Source: Lachnospiraceae bacterium
GTDB lineage: Bacteria; Bacillota; Clostridia; Lachnospirales; Lachnospiraceae
Assembly: GCA_017557525.1 (NCBI GenBank)
Contig: JAFYYN010000125.1
Span: forward strand, 1-45,845
Length of the DNA stretch: 45,845 nt
Direction: 5' to 3'
Shown here: one piece after another, positions 1 to 6,542 of the stretch
Position numbering within the stretch: the stretch's first letter is position 1
Layout: each line of letters begins with the position of its first letter
The notes under the pieces: model-generated
Database searches by the model: none
What the model saw: the letters and a program-made list of their open reading frames with translations, nothing else
Told to the model about the DNA's origin: nothing
Made by a program: the position numbers and the translations under genes

Positions 1-27
1 AAAACCCGTAATGAAATGGAGGGTTTT
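1..27 (+). terminator. Possible terminator or hairpin at window edge
   Basis: The arms AAAACCC (1-7) and GGGTTTT (21-27) can pair around a 13-base loop and end in four T. It could terminate a gene to the left of the window or be part of the tRNA leader. The context is cut off, so this is a weak call. Confidence 0.3.
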
Positions 28-38
28 CATCAATGTCT

Positions 39-111
39 GGGATCTTAGCTCAGCTGGGAGAGCATCTGCCTTACAAGCAGAGGGTCACAGGTTCGAGCCC
101 TGTAGGTCCCA
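39..111 (+). tRNA. tRNA-Val (anticodon TAC)
   Basis: This is a complete cloverleaf of 73 bases. The acceptor arm GGGATCT pairs with AGGTCCC with one G-T wobble, followed by discriminator A. The anticodon loop is CTTACAA, and the T-arm has GGTTCGAGCCC. CCA is not encoded. It is the first of five tRNAs on the same strand. Confidence 0.95.
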
Positions 112-144
112 TTTCCATTGTGTATGGAAGTCAATGTTTGAGAA

Positions 145-254
145 CTCCATTCCACTTCGTGGAACGGAGCCGTACAAAAAGTTTCGTTAGGAATTTGGAC
201 TACTCCATCGCTTCGCGACGGAGCCATGTCAAACGTTCCTTCGGAACATTTGAC
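145..254. repeat. Three palindromic hairpins between tRNA-Val and tRNA-Thr
   Basis: Three perfect or near-perfect palindromes have TTC loops: arms CTCCATTCCAC/GTGGAACGGAG (145-169), CTCCATCGC/GCGACGGAG (203-223), and GTCAAACGTTCC/GGAACATTTGAC (228-254). Read on the minus strand the loops become GAA and the single A-C mismatch in each stem becomes a G-U wobble. The first is then identical to the hairpin at 29241-29265. They belong to the dispersed family described in the findings. Confidence 0.8.
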
Positions 255-258
255 GAGT

Positions 259-330
259 GCCGATGTGGCTCAACGGCAGAGCAGCTGATTTGTAATCAGC
301 AGGTTATCAGTTCGAATCTGATCATCGGCT
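259..330 (+). tRNA. tRNA-Thr (anticodon TGT)
   Basis: This is a complete cloverleaf of 72 bases. The acceptor arm GCCGATG pairs with CATCGGC and the discriminator is T. The anticodon stem GCTGA/TCAGC encloses TTTGTAA. CCA is not encoded. Confidence 0.95.
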
Positions 331-333
331 GAT

Positions 334-414
334 GCATGAATTACGAAGTAATTTATGCAGCCAGTCCGCGCGGCGCCTGGCGCGGTCAATTCAAAAAGAA
401 AATCGGAGCAAGGC
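334..414. repeat. Palindromes between tRNA-Thr and tRNA-Tyr
   Basis: The hairpin GCATGAATTAC-GAA-GTAATTTATGC (334-358) has a GAA loop and one G-T wobble at the fifth pair, matching the architecture of the dispersed family. It is followed by a GC-rich palindrome (CCGCGC/GCGCGG, about 366-384) and an imperfect AGAAAATC/GATTTTCT inverted repeat near 398-425. Confidence 0.65.
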
Positions 415-432
415 GGAGATTTTCTTACATAT

Positions 433-514
433 GGGTGGATTCCCGAGTGGCCAAAGGGGGCAGACTGTAAATCTGTTAGCGATGCTTTCGAAGGTTCGAA
501 TCCTTCTCCGCCCA
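433..514 (+). tRNA. tRNA-Tyr (anticodon GTA)
   Basis: This is a class II tRNA of 82 bases with a long variable arm. The acceptor arm GGGTGGA pairs with TCCGCCC and the discriminator is A. The anticodon loop is CTGTAAA. The long variable arm plus the GTA anticodon identifies bacterial tRNA-Tyr. Confidence 0.93.
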
Positions 515-545
515 TTTTTTCTTTTTTATGAAAAAGCATGCGTAC

Positions 546-597
546 CTCCATCGCTTCGCGACGGAGCCGTGTCAAACACTTCTTTGAAGCATTTGAC
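546..597. repeat. Second copy of the paired hairpins
   Basis: The two hairpins CTCCATCGC/GCGACGGAG and GTCAAACACTTC/GAAGCATTTGAC repeat the pair at 203-254 in the same order and orientation. The second stem differs by compensating changes that keep the pairing (ACTTC/GAAGC instead of GTTCC/GGAAC). This supports selection or copying of a folded unit. Confidence 0.8.
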
Positions 598-603
598 GTA
601 TAT

Positions 604-677
604 CGCGGGATAGAGCAGTCTGGAAGCTCGTCGGGCTCATAACCCGGAGGTCGTAGGTTCAAATCCTTCTCCCGCAA
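604..677 (+). tRNA. Initiator tRNA-fMet (anticodon CAT)
   Basis: This is a 74-base cloverleaf with both initiator hallmarks. The C at the first acceptor position is unpaired opposite A, and three G-C pairs (GGG/CCC) sit next to the anticodon loop CTCATAA. It is therefore the initiator, not the elongator or the lysidine-modified Ile tRNA. Confidence 0.95.
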
Positions 678-682
678 CTCAT

Positions 683-755
683 GCCCAGATAGCTCAGTTG
701 GTAGAGCAAGGGACTGAAAATCCCTGTGTCACTGGTTCGATTCCGGTTCTGGGCA
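683..755 (+). tRNA. tRNA-Phe (anticodon GAA)
   Basis: This is a complete 73-base cloverleaf with acceptor GCCCAGA/TCTGGGC, discriminator A and anticodon loop CTGAAAA. It is the last tRNA of the cluster and is followed directly by a terminator. Confidence 0.95.
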
Positions 756-757
756 TT

Positions 758-781
758 CCCGACTATGTCGGGTTATTTTTT
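758..781 (+). terminator. Terminator of the tRNA cluster
   Basis: The stem CCCGAC/GTCGGG has a TAT loop, then TTA and a run of T. It lies two bases after tRNA-Phe and closes the five-tRNA unit. Confidence 0.85.
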
Positions 782-802
782 TGCATAATTTTAGGAAATA
801 TA

Positions 803-871
803 TTTTCTTTATTAAAAAATTGTGGTATATTACTCAAAGATGATTTTGTTTACCGGATACAACATATCCGG
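803..871 (+). promoter_or_regulatory. bioY promoter with palindromic operator candidate
   Basis: TATATT at 826-831 is preceded by TGG, giving an extended -10 with only a weak -35. Just downstream the perfect palindrome CCGGATA-CAACA-TATCCGG (853-871) sits between promoter and gene, as an operator would. It is preceded by TTGTTTACC, which resembles one half of a BirA site, but the other half is not there. The regulator is unknown. Confidence 0.45.
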
Positions 872-906
872 ATTTAGGACTGTTAAGAATAATGAAAGGA
901 TAAGTC

Positions 907-1464
907 ATGGGAGAAACGGGTAAGCTTCGTTCGGTTGAAAAAACTAAATTAATGATAATGGTATCTCTGATGGCAGTCATAATAACAATCTGTTCGTGGA
1001 TATCGATACCCATGGTTGTTCCGTTTACTCTGCAGACTTTTGCCATATTTTTTGCTCTTGTTTTTTTGGGGGGAGCATACGGAACACTTTCCATAGTGAT
1101 TTACATATTATTGGGTGTGATCGGTGTCCCGGTATTTTCAGGGTTCAGGAGTGGAATTGCAGTTATTTCAGGCCCAACCGGAGGATATATTGTCGGATTT
1201 ATTTTTTCAGGGTTACTTTTCCTTTTACTCACAAAGGTATTTGGTGAGAAAAAGACAGTAATAATAATCTCGATGGTTTTAGGCCTCATAATCTGCTATT
1301 TAATAGGAACATTATGGTTTATGTTTGTTTATGCAGGTACAGAGAATGCAAAGGGGTTTGGGGCTGTATTGTCAATATGTGTTATACCGTTTATAATTCC
1401 TGATATCTGTAAGATGGCGTTGGCATTTATTTTGGCAAGGATTGTTAAAAAGGCTGTAAAGTAA
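907..1464 (+). CDS. bioY: Biotin transporter substrate-binding subunit BioY
   Basis: This 185-residue, very hydrophobic protein has about six membrane segments. The BioY signature is clear: PFTLQTFAIFFA near residue 38, then FLGGAYGTLSIVIYILLGVIGVP, and the family-typical GPTGGYIVGF at about 90-99. BioY is the S component of the energy-coupling factor biotin importer. The shared AT module is usually encoded elsewhere and is not in this window. The start ATG at 907 follows GAAAGGA eight bases upstream. It stands alone after the tRNA cluster and only 19 bases before the CorA-type gene, so the two may be cotranscribed. A palindrome in its leader may bind a biotin-responsive regulator. Confidence 0.9.
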   Translation: MGETGKLRSVEKTKLMIMVSLMAVIITICSWISIPMVVPFTLQTFAIFFALVFLGGAYGTLSIVIYILLGVIGVPVFSGFRSGIAVISGPTGGYIVGFIFSGLLFLLLTKVFGEKKTVIIISMVLGLIICYLIGTLWFMFVYAGTENAKGFGAVLSICVIPFIIPDICKMALAFILARIVKKAVK

Positions 1465-1483
1465 TTTAAATATGGGGTGTTAA

Positions 1484-2404
1484 ATGTATTACTTGATCAA
1501 GGACAAGCTTGAAGAATCAACCTATGAGGAATGTCTTAAAAGAAAAGATACCTATGTCGCTATAGTTGATAAGGAGGAATTTAAGAAAAATTCCGAACTG
1601 TTCAATATGGGCATAGATATGGAGTTTGACCCGTCGAATGCGCCTGTATCCTGTGTAAAGGTCAATTACGATTCTCTGACAGGCAGCTTTTCTATACCTG
1701 ACAGGGCATGTATTGCAGAAGCAAATCATGAATTTTCATTTGCGCTTGATGAGCAGGGTATTGTTTTTATAAATGACGACGGTACTGCTCAAAAGATCGT
1801 TGAGAGGATAAAGAATACAAGAAAATGGAGAGCTCCCAGCCTGGAGCGCTTTATATATGATTTCTTAGAGGAAATAATCGGAAATGACATAAATGTTCTT
1901 GAGGAGTATGATAAAAAGCTGGATTCTATGGAGGACAGGATTCTCGATAAGGGCGATGACGATGATATCATGGAGGAACTGGTTGAAATCCGCAGTGATA
2001 TCATGGATCTGAGAACTCACTATGAACAGCTGATCGATCTAGGACAGGAATTGGAAGAAAATGAAAACGGATTCTTTAGTTCTAAAAACCTTAGATATTT
2101 CAGGATGTTTACGGAAAGAGTGGTAAGACTGAGAGATATTGTGGCATCTCTCCGAGAGCATACAATGCAGGTAAGGGATTTGCACCATTCACAACTGGAA
2201 GTAAAGCAGAACAAGGTTATGACGATACTTACCGTTGTATCCACGATATTTATGCCGCTGACTCTTATAGTCGGCTGGTACGGCATGAATTTCAAATATA
2301 TGCCGGAACTTGATGTACCGATCGCATATCCGATAGTTATCGCGGTCTGTGTTATCATAGTAGTGGTTAGTATCATCTTCTTTAAAAAGAAGAAATTTTT
2401 CTAA
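1484..2404 (+). CDS. corA: CorA-family divalent cation transporter
   Basis: This 306-residue protein has a cytosolic, acidic, coiled-coil-rich N-terminal part and two C-terminal membrane helices. The family signature YGMNF lies at about 266-270, at the end of the first helix, and the protein ends in a basic tail (KKKKFF). Proteins of this family form pentameric channels for Mg2+ and sometimes Co2+ or Ni2+. The conserved EEYDKKLDSMEDRIL stretch near 140-155 is the stalk-helix region. The start follows a GGGGTG ribosome site. The ion preference cannot be read from sequence. Confidence 0.88.
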   Translation: MYYLIKDKLEESTYEECLKRKDTYVAIVDKEEFKKNSELFNMGIDMEFDPSNAPVSCVKVNYDSLTGSFSIPDRACIAEANHEFSFALDEQGIVFINDDGTAQKIVERIKNTRKWRAPSLERFIYDFLEEIIGNDINVLEEYDKKLDSMEDRILDKGDDDDIMEELVEIRSDIMDLRTHYEQLIDLGQELEENENGFFSSKNLRYFRMFTERVVRLRDIVASLREHTMQVRDLHHSQLEVKQNKVMTILTVVSTIFMPLTLIVGWYGMNFKYMPELDVPIAYPIVIAVCVIIVVVSIIFFKKKKFF

Positions 2405-2424
2405 AGAGTATTATATAGTTACAT

Positions 2425-2465
2425 AAAAAAGGAAGTTCCCAGTTTATAAGGAAACTTCCTATTTT
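2425..2465. terminator. Bidirectional terminator between convergent genes
   Basis: The stem AGGAAGTT/AACTTCCT (2430-2437, 2453-2460) is flanked by an A-run on the left and a T-rich stretch on the right. It can therefore end transcription from the CorA-type gene and from the convergent minus-strand gene. Confidence 0.75.
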
Positions 2466-2503
2466 AGTTATACTGTTTTTGAACCGGATGGTTATAATCT
2501 AAA

Positions 2504-2728
2504 TTACTTGTTAAAAAGGCCTGTGATCTTATCTGTAATACCTGAAAGAGCTCCGCCGGCAAGTTTAGCCTTGATACCCTCGATAACGGGGTTGATCTGA
2601 TCATCGGGAAGGTCTACACCTGCGATGCCTTCAACAGTCTTAACGGGATCCTTCTGGAAATTCTCCATCATAGCGGGATCACTTTTAATCTTGGTAACGA
2701 GTTCATCGATTTTAGCTTTAATATCCAT
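2504..2728 (-). CDS. Small helical protein of unknown function
   Basis: This 74-residue protein has no signal peptide or Cys. An amphipathic N-terminal half contains KSDPAMMENFQKDPVKTVE. It is followed by GVDLPDDQINPVIEGI and a Gly/Ala-rich tail ending in GLFNK. The pattern DPxxxxxFxxDPxxxVExxxGVxLPDD recalls the leader regions of Nif11/NHLP-type precursor peptides, but no maturation gene is nearby. A good ribosome site (AGAAGG) precedes the ATG, and the gene has its own promoter and terminator. I infer a stand-alone, well-expressed small protein; its function is not recognised. Confidence 0.75.
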   Translation of the reverse strand: MDIKAKIDELVTKIKSDPAMMENFQKDPVKTVEGIAGVDLPDDQINPVIEGIKAKLAGGALSGITDKITGLFNK

Positions 2729-2767
2729 GATAAATACCTTCTTTCTGTAAAAATATTTTACTTGCTT

Positions 2768-2796
2768 ATTTTAACATATTATAAAAATAATTACAA
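2768..2796 (-). promoter_or_regulatory. Promoter of the small helical protein gene
   Basis: Read on the minus strand: TTGTAA, 17 bases, TAAAAT. It lies about 40 bases upstream of the ATG at 2728. Confidence 0.65.
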
Positions 2797-2811
2797 TACC
2801 TTTTACGAGGC

Positions 2812-2840
2812 TTGATTTTATTGATGAATGGTGGTATTCT
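2812..2840 (+). promoter_or_regulatory. Promoter of the secreted Cys-repeat protein gene
   Basis: TTGATT (2812-2817), 17 bases, TATTCT (2835-2840), with TGG just before the -10 (extended -10). The leader to the GTG start is about 80 bases. Confidence 0.6.
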
Positions 2841-2924
2841 GTATTTATCTGATAAATATTTGTCTTGCTCGTTTGTTAATGGGGAGACAATACACATTAT
2901 ATAAGGAGAAGGGAAGGAACAAAA

Positions 2925-3980
2925 GTGAAAAAAAGATTATTGGGAATGTTACTGGCTTTATGTATGTGCGCAGCCATAGTGCCTGTCTTTTTACCTGAAG
3001 TTTTGGTAGAGGCCAAGAAGGCAAAGGGGAAACTTAACTATACTACCTACGAACTTAAAGAAGGTACCAAATTTAAACTTAAGCTTAAAGGCGCCGAGGT
3101 TGCATCATTTAAGTCTTCAGACAAGAAAATTGCAAAGGTTACCAAGAAGGGAAATGTTACCGGTGTACAGATAGGCGAGACAGTTATTACTGTTACCGAT
3201 ACTGCCGGAAAGAAATATAAGTGTACTGTAAACGTAGTTTATAATGCAGATCATCATGTACACACCACAGCATATAAGGAAGGCTATGCTGCAACCTGTA
3301 CCGAGGACGGTCTTTCAAGAGGTGAATACTGCGAAACCTGCGGAGTTGTATTTACTCCCCAGACTCCTATCCCCGCTAAGGGACATGATTATGGAAAAGA
3401 TGGAAAGTGCAAGGTCTGCGGCGCAATGGATCCGAATTATAAGCCTCCGCATACCCACACCTATGAGTCAATTTCCAAAGAGCCTACATGTACAGAAGCA
3501 GGCTTTACGGAGAAGGTATTCTGCAGCACCTGTGGCGAAGTATTTCTTAAGCCCACAGAGATCAAGGCATTAGGCCACAACTTTGTAAACGGATACTGTA
3601 CCCGCTGTAACGCCCCTGAGGTTCATGAATATGTTACCGTACCCGGCAAGGCCCCTACCTGCGTTGAACCGGGATATACAGATTTCGTATATTGCAAGAT
3701 CTGTAACGAAGTTGTACAGATGTCAGAGACGATTCAGCCTTTGGGTCATGAGTATAACGGCGGCATCACATGTGTAAGATGCGGTGCTGACTTGAATGGT
3801 CATGTTCACACATGGGTTATCCAAAAGTATGTGGCACCCACCTGTCAGGAACCGGGATATACAGAAAAAAAATATTGTTCCACATGTGGGTATGTAGAAA
3901 GCTCCGGGGAATTTATCCCGAGAATCCCTCATAATTACAAGGACGGAAAATGTACAATGTGCGGTCAAAAAGAAGAATAA
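2925..3980 (+). CDS. Secreted Big2-like protein with four Cys-rich repeats
   Basis: This 351-residue protein has a signal peptide (KKRLLGMLLALCMCAAIVPV, cleaved near residue 30). A bacterial Ig-like (Big2-type) domain lies at about 40-105, with FKSSDKKIAKVTKKGNVTGVQIGETVITV. Four tandem repeats of about 57-60 residues follow. Each repeat has the plan H-x-Y, PTC-x3-G, YC-x2-C, GH-x-Y, G-x-C-x2-C, so five Cys per repeat. The paired CxxC motifs suggest metal or disulfide knuckles. It has no LPxTG or membrane anchor, so it may be free or non-covalently attached. The start is GTG at 2925 behind AAGGAG and GGAAGG. Such repeats occur in clostridial surface proteins; the function is unknown. Confidence 0.75.
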   Translation: MKKRLLGMLLALCMCAAIVPVFLPEVLVEAKKAKGKLNYTTYELKEGTKFKLKLKGAEVASFKSSDKKIAKVTKKGNVTGVQIGETVITVTDTAGKKYKCTVNVVYNADHHVHTTAYKEGYAATCTEDGLSRGEYCETCGVVFTPQTPIPAKGHDYGKDGKCKVCGAMDPNYKPPHTHTYESISKEPTCTEAGFTEKVFCSTCGEVFLKPTEIKALGHNFVNGYCTRCNAPEVHEYVTVPGKAPTCVEPGYTDFVYCKICNEVVQMSETIQPLGHEYNGGITCVRCGADLNGHVHTWVIQKYVAPTCQEPGYTEKKYCSTCGYVESSGEFIPRIPHNYKDGKCTMCGQKEE

Positions 3981-3988
3981 AAAAGTAC

Positions 3989-4017
3989 TTGCAAATTTGA
4001 ATTATCTGTGGTAGAAT
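3989..4017 (+). promoter_or_regulatory. Promoter of rpsF-ssb-rpsR
   Basis: TTGCAA (3989-3994), 17 bases, TAGAAT (4012-4017), with TGTGG before the -10, an extended -10. It is close to consensus, as expected for a ribosomal protein operon. Confidence 0.75.
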
Positions 4018-4042
4018 TCTACCTTGTGATATATTTTTCCTT

Positions 4043-4078
4043 GCTTCCGTAAAGTCGGAAGCCAGAGACCAAAAGGAG
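4043..4078 (+). promoter_or_regulatory. Candidate S6:S18 leader hairpin upstream of rpsF
   Basis: The stem GCTTCCG/CGGAAGC (4043-4049, 4056-4062) is followed by CAGAGACCAAAAGGAGG, which runs into the ribosome site. Many bacteria have an autoregulatory leader bound by S6:S18 at this place. The position and CCG-containing hairpin fit, but the full consensus was not checked. Confidence 0.5.
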
Positions 4079-4090
4079 GTGCATGATACT

Positions 4091-4381
4091 ATGAACAAGT
4101 ACGAATTAGCGTTAGTTGTCAGTGCAAAGATCGAAGATGAAGCCAGAAATGCAGTCGTTGAGTCTGTTAAGGACATCGTCGCAAACGCTGGTGGACAGAA
4201 CATCGAGATTATCGATGGAGGACGCAAGAAACTTGCGTATGATATCCAGAAGATGTCAGAAGGCAACTACTATTTCCTGCAGTTCGACGCTGAGCCTACA
4301 GCTCCTGCTGATATTGAGCAGAGAGTTCGTATCAAGGACAATGTGCTTAGGTTCTTATGCGTTAGAAGGGACGAGGAATAA
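4091..4381 (+). CDS. rpsF: 30S ribosomal protein S6
   Basis: This 96-residue protein has the S6 pattern: MNKYELALVVSAKIEDEAR at the start, GGRKKLAYDIQK in the middle, YYFLQFDAEP, and VLRFLCVRRDEE at the end. The upstream in-frame GTG at 4079 overlaps the AAGGAGG ribosome site, so the ATG at 4091 is chosen (spacing about 11). S6 binds the 30S platform as a pair with S18, encoded two genes downstream. It is the first gene of the conserved rpsF-ssb-rpsR operon. Confidence 0.95.
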   Translation: MNKYELALVVSAKIEDEARNAVVESVKDIVANAGGQNIEIIDGGRKKLAYDIQKMSEGNYYFLQFDAEPTAPADIEQRVRIKDNVLRFLCVRRDEE

Positions 4382-4394
4382 TAGGAGGTCCTAA

Positions 4395-4853
4395 ATGAAT
4401 AAGATTATATTGATGGGTAGACTTACCCGTGATCCTGAAGTACGTTATGGACAAGGTGCTACAGGAGTAGCTGTTGGAAACTTCAGTATAGCTGTAGATC
4501 GTCGTTTTAAGCGAGAAGGCGAGCCTGATGCGGATTTCTTTGATTGTACCGTATTTGGCAAGCAGGCAGAGTTTGCAGAGAAGTACTTAAAGAAAGGTAC
4601 TAAGATCGTTCTGGAGGGAAGACTTCAGAATGATAATTATACAAATAAAGACGGTCAGAAGGTATATCGTAACAGGATATATGTTGAAAACCTTGAGTTT
4701 GCTGAGAGTAAAGCAGCAGCAGAAGGTTCAGGTTCATCTTACAGCGGTGGACAGTCATACCAGAGCAGCCAGCCCGCTCCTGCTCCTTCAGGTGCTCCTG
4801 AAGGATTCATGGAGATCCCGAGCATGGATGGTGAGGGTTTACCCTTTGGTTAA
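4395..4853 (+). CDS. ssb: Single-stranded DNA-binding protein
   Basis: This 152-residue protein has an OB-fold at 1-110 with MNKIILMGRLTRDPEVRY and FFDCTVFGKQAEFAEKYLKKG. A flexible Gly/Ser/Gln/Pro linker and an acidic tip (MDGEGLPFG) follow. The tip ends in one extra Gly after the usual PF, a small deviation from the common D-D-x-PF end that docks SSB partner proteins. The ribosome site AGGAGG is 8 bases before the ATG. It lies between rpsF and rpsR, the usual Firmicute order. Confidence 0.95.
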   Translation: MNKIILMGRLTRDPEVRYGQGATGVAVGNFSIAVDRRFKREGEPDADFFDCTVFGKQAEFAEKYLKKGTKIVLEGRLQNDNYTNKDGQKVYRNRIYVENLEFAESKAAAEGSGSSYSGGQSYQSSQPAPAPSGAPEGFMEIPSMDGEGLPFG

Positions 4854-4880
4854 TGCGAAAAAGAATAGGAGGTTACGGCA

Positions 4881-5162
4881 ATGCCCTTTAATAAGACTAA
4901 CGGCAAGGAGCAGAACGATAAGGATGCTTCTATGAAGAAGAAGATCGTGCGCAGAAGAAAAAAGGTTTGCGCATTCTGTACAGATAAGACAATCGGCGCT
5001 ATCGATTACAAGGATGGAAATAAGCTTAAGAGATACATCTCAGAGCGCGGCAAGATTCTTCCTCGTAGGATCACCGGTACTTGCGCAGAGCATCAGAGAG
5101 CAATCACAGTAGCTGTTAAGCGTGCTCGTCAGCTTGCAATTCTGCCTTACGTATGTGAATAA
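4881..5162 (+). CDS. rpsR: 30S ribosomal protein S18
   Basis: This 93-residue protein has a Lys-rich N-terminal extension of about 20 residues, then the S18 core: [61 protein letters not shown]. The CAFC pair is typical of the zinc-capable form. It is the last gene of the operon and is followed by a strong terminator. Confidence 0.95.
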   Translation: MPFNKTNGKEQNDKDASMKKKIVRRRKKVCAFCTDKTIGAIDYKDGNKLKRYISERGKILPRRITGTCAEHQRAITVAVKRARQLAILPYVCE

Positions 5163-5176
5163 TTAAAAACATGTTT

Positions 5177-5202
5177 CCCGGCTTTATAAGCCGGGTTTTT
5201 TT
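5177..5202 (+). terminator. Terminator of rpsF-ssb-rpsR
   Basis: The stem CCCGGCTT/AAGCCGGG has a 3-base loop and is followed by seven T. Confidence 0.9.
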
Positions 5203-5228
5203 GTGTGGTAACAATTTCTCAATTTTTG

Positions 5229-5257
5229 TTGTAAGTAGGGACAAGATGTGGTATTAT
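5229..5257 (+). promoter_or_regulatory. Promoter of the methyltransferase-deoB-dtd run
   Basis: TTGTAA (5229-5234), 17 bases, TATTAT (5252-5257), with TGTGG before the -10. The leader to the ATG at 5343 is about 80 bases, without a clear Shine-Dalgarno. Confidence 0.65.
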
Positions 5258-5342
5258 AAACTATGTATAACTATGGATCTGTAAATCCTAAACAATAGTG
5301 CTGATTTTTTATATATAAACAAGTAGTATACTACCAAAGACA

Positions 5343-6542
5343 ATGATAGAAAAATATAAAGAGTATCTTTCAAACGGGTTTGAATATGCCACGGCTTCTA
5401 AACCTGTTAAGGGAACAGGGGACTGTACTAAACTAAAAATCCGTCCGGTAAAGGTAAAAGGGACGGTCATGTATCAGGTTACACGTACTGTCGGGACCAA
5501 GGAGTTTCACGAAAATCTGGATCTGGACGGGGTAGCAGCCCTGCTGGCAGAAATTACGGGAAAGCAGTTTCTTGCAGTAGAGGCAGAAGGCAGTAAAGGG
5601 AAATTAACGGTACTTGTAAGCAAAAAAGGACATATGACCGTTAAGGAGCACGCCTCAAAGAAAAACGATAAAAATCCCGATAACAGCAACGCATCTGTAA
5701 ATACGGAGCATAACCGTAAGAAAAACTATCTGCTTCCGGAAGGAGTGCCGGTGCCTTTCCTTGTAGAGCTGGGTGTTATGACTGGGACCGGTAAGGTCGT
5801 ATCCCAGAAATATGACAAATTTAGACAGATAAACCGCTACCTGGAATTTGTTGAAGACATACTTCCCGCATTACCCGATAACAGGGAGATAAAGATCATA
5901 GATTTCGGATGCGGCAAATCATATCTTACCTTTGCATTATATTATTACTTAAGGGAAATAAAAGGTTTAAATGCAAATATAACAGGGCTGGATCTTAAAG
6001 CGGATGTTATAGAAAAGTGTAATATGCTGGCCCGGAAATTCGGATATGATAAACTGAAGTTTTATGTAGGGGATATCGCCGGCTACAGTGCTGAAAAGGG
6101 TAATTCGCCGGATATGGTGGTAACCCTTCATGCGTGCGATACCGCTACTGACTTTGCTTTAGAGAAAGCAGTAAAGTGGGGTGCAAGAGTTATACTCTGT
6201 GTGCCTTGCTGTCAGCATGAGCTTAACCGCCAGATTGAGTGCGCACCGTTAAACCCCATCTTAAAATACGGTTTATTAAAGGAACGGTTAGCTGCACTTG
6301 TTACAGACGGCTTAAGAGCTCAGATGCTCGAGGAGTCAGGCTACAGGACACAGATACTTGAGTTCATAGATATGGAGCATACTCCAAAAAACATACTTAT
6401 ACGTGCCGTGAGGCAGCCATTAAAGATTAAGAAACATACCGGATACGAAAAGACGGCGGAATTCCTTAATGTGAGTCCTACCCTGCAAAAGCTCTTATTC
6501 GGTGAAAACAGTAAAGTGAATAATGAAAAAGAAGAAAAATAA
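5343..6542 (+). CDS. SAM-dependent methyltransferase (Methyltransf_32-like)
   Basis: This 399-residue protein has a divergent N-terminal region of about 110 residues, then a Lys/Asn-rich linker. A class I Rossmann methyltransferase domain from about 130 onward carries SAM motif I (IIDFGCGKSYLTFALYYYL near 185-203), VTLHACDTATDFALE, and the family-typical CVPCCQHEL near 286. The LHACDTATD and PCCQHEL motifs match the Methyltransf_32 group, whose bacterial substrates are largely unknown. No strong ribosome site precedes the ATG. The 3' end overlaps the next gene by 20 bases, so the two are probably translationally coupled. Confidence 0.75.
   Translation: MIEKYKEYLSNGFEYATASKPVKGTGDCTKLKIRPVKVKGTVMYQVTRTVGTKEFHENLDLDGVAALLAEITGKQFLAVEAEGSKGKLTVLVSKKGHMTVKEHASKKNDKNPDNSNASVNTEHNRKKNYLLPEGVPVPFLVELGVMTGTGKVVSQKYDKFRQINRYLEFVEDILPALPDNREIKIIDFGCGKSYLTFALYYYLREIKGLNANITGLDLKADVIEKCNMLARKFGYDKLKFYVGDIAGYSAEKGNSPDMVVTLHACDTATDFALEKAVKWGARVILCVPCCQHELNRQIECAPLNPILKYGLLKERLAALVTDGLRAQMLEESGYRTQILEFIDMEHTPKNILIRAVRQPLKIKKHTGYEKTAEFLNVSPTLQKLLFGENSKVNNEKEEK

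Noticed and set aside
33-332. Open frame of 99 codons across tRNA-Val and tRNA-Thr
   Set aside because: It reads straight through two perfect tRNA genes and their hairpins, has no ribosome site and no protein-like composition. The minus-strand frames in the same area are rejected for the same reason.
848-880. Full BirA operator before bioY
   Set aside because: Only the left half (TTGTTTACC) is present; the expected GGT-x-AACAA half is not found at 14-16 bases distance.
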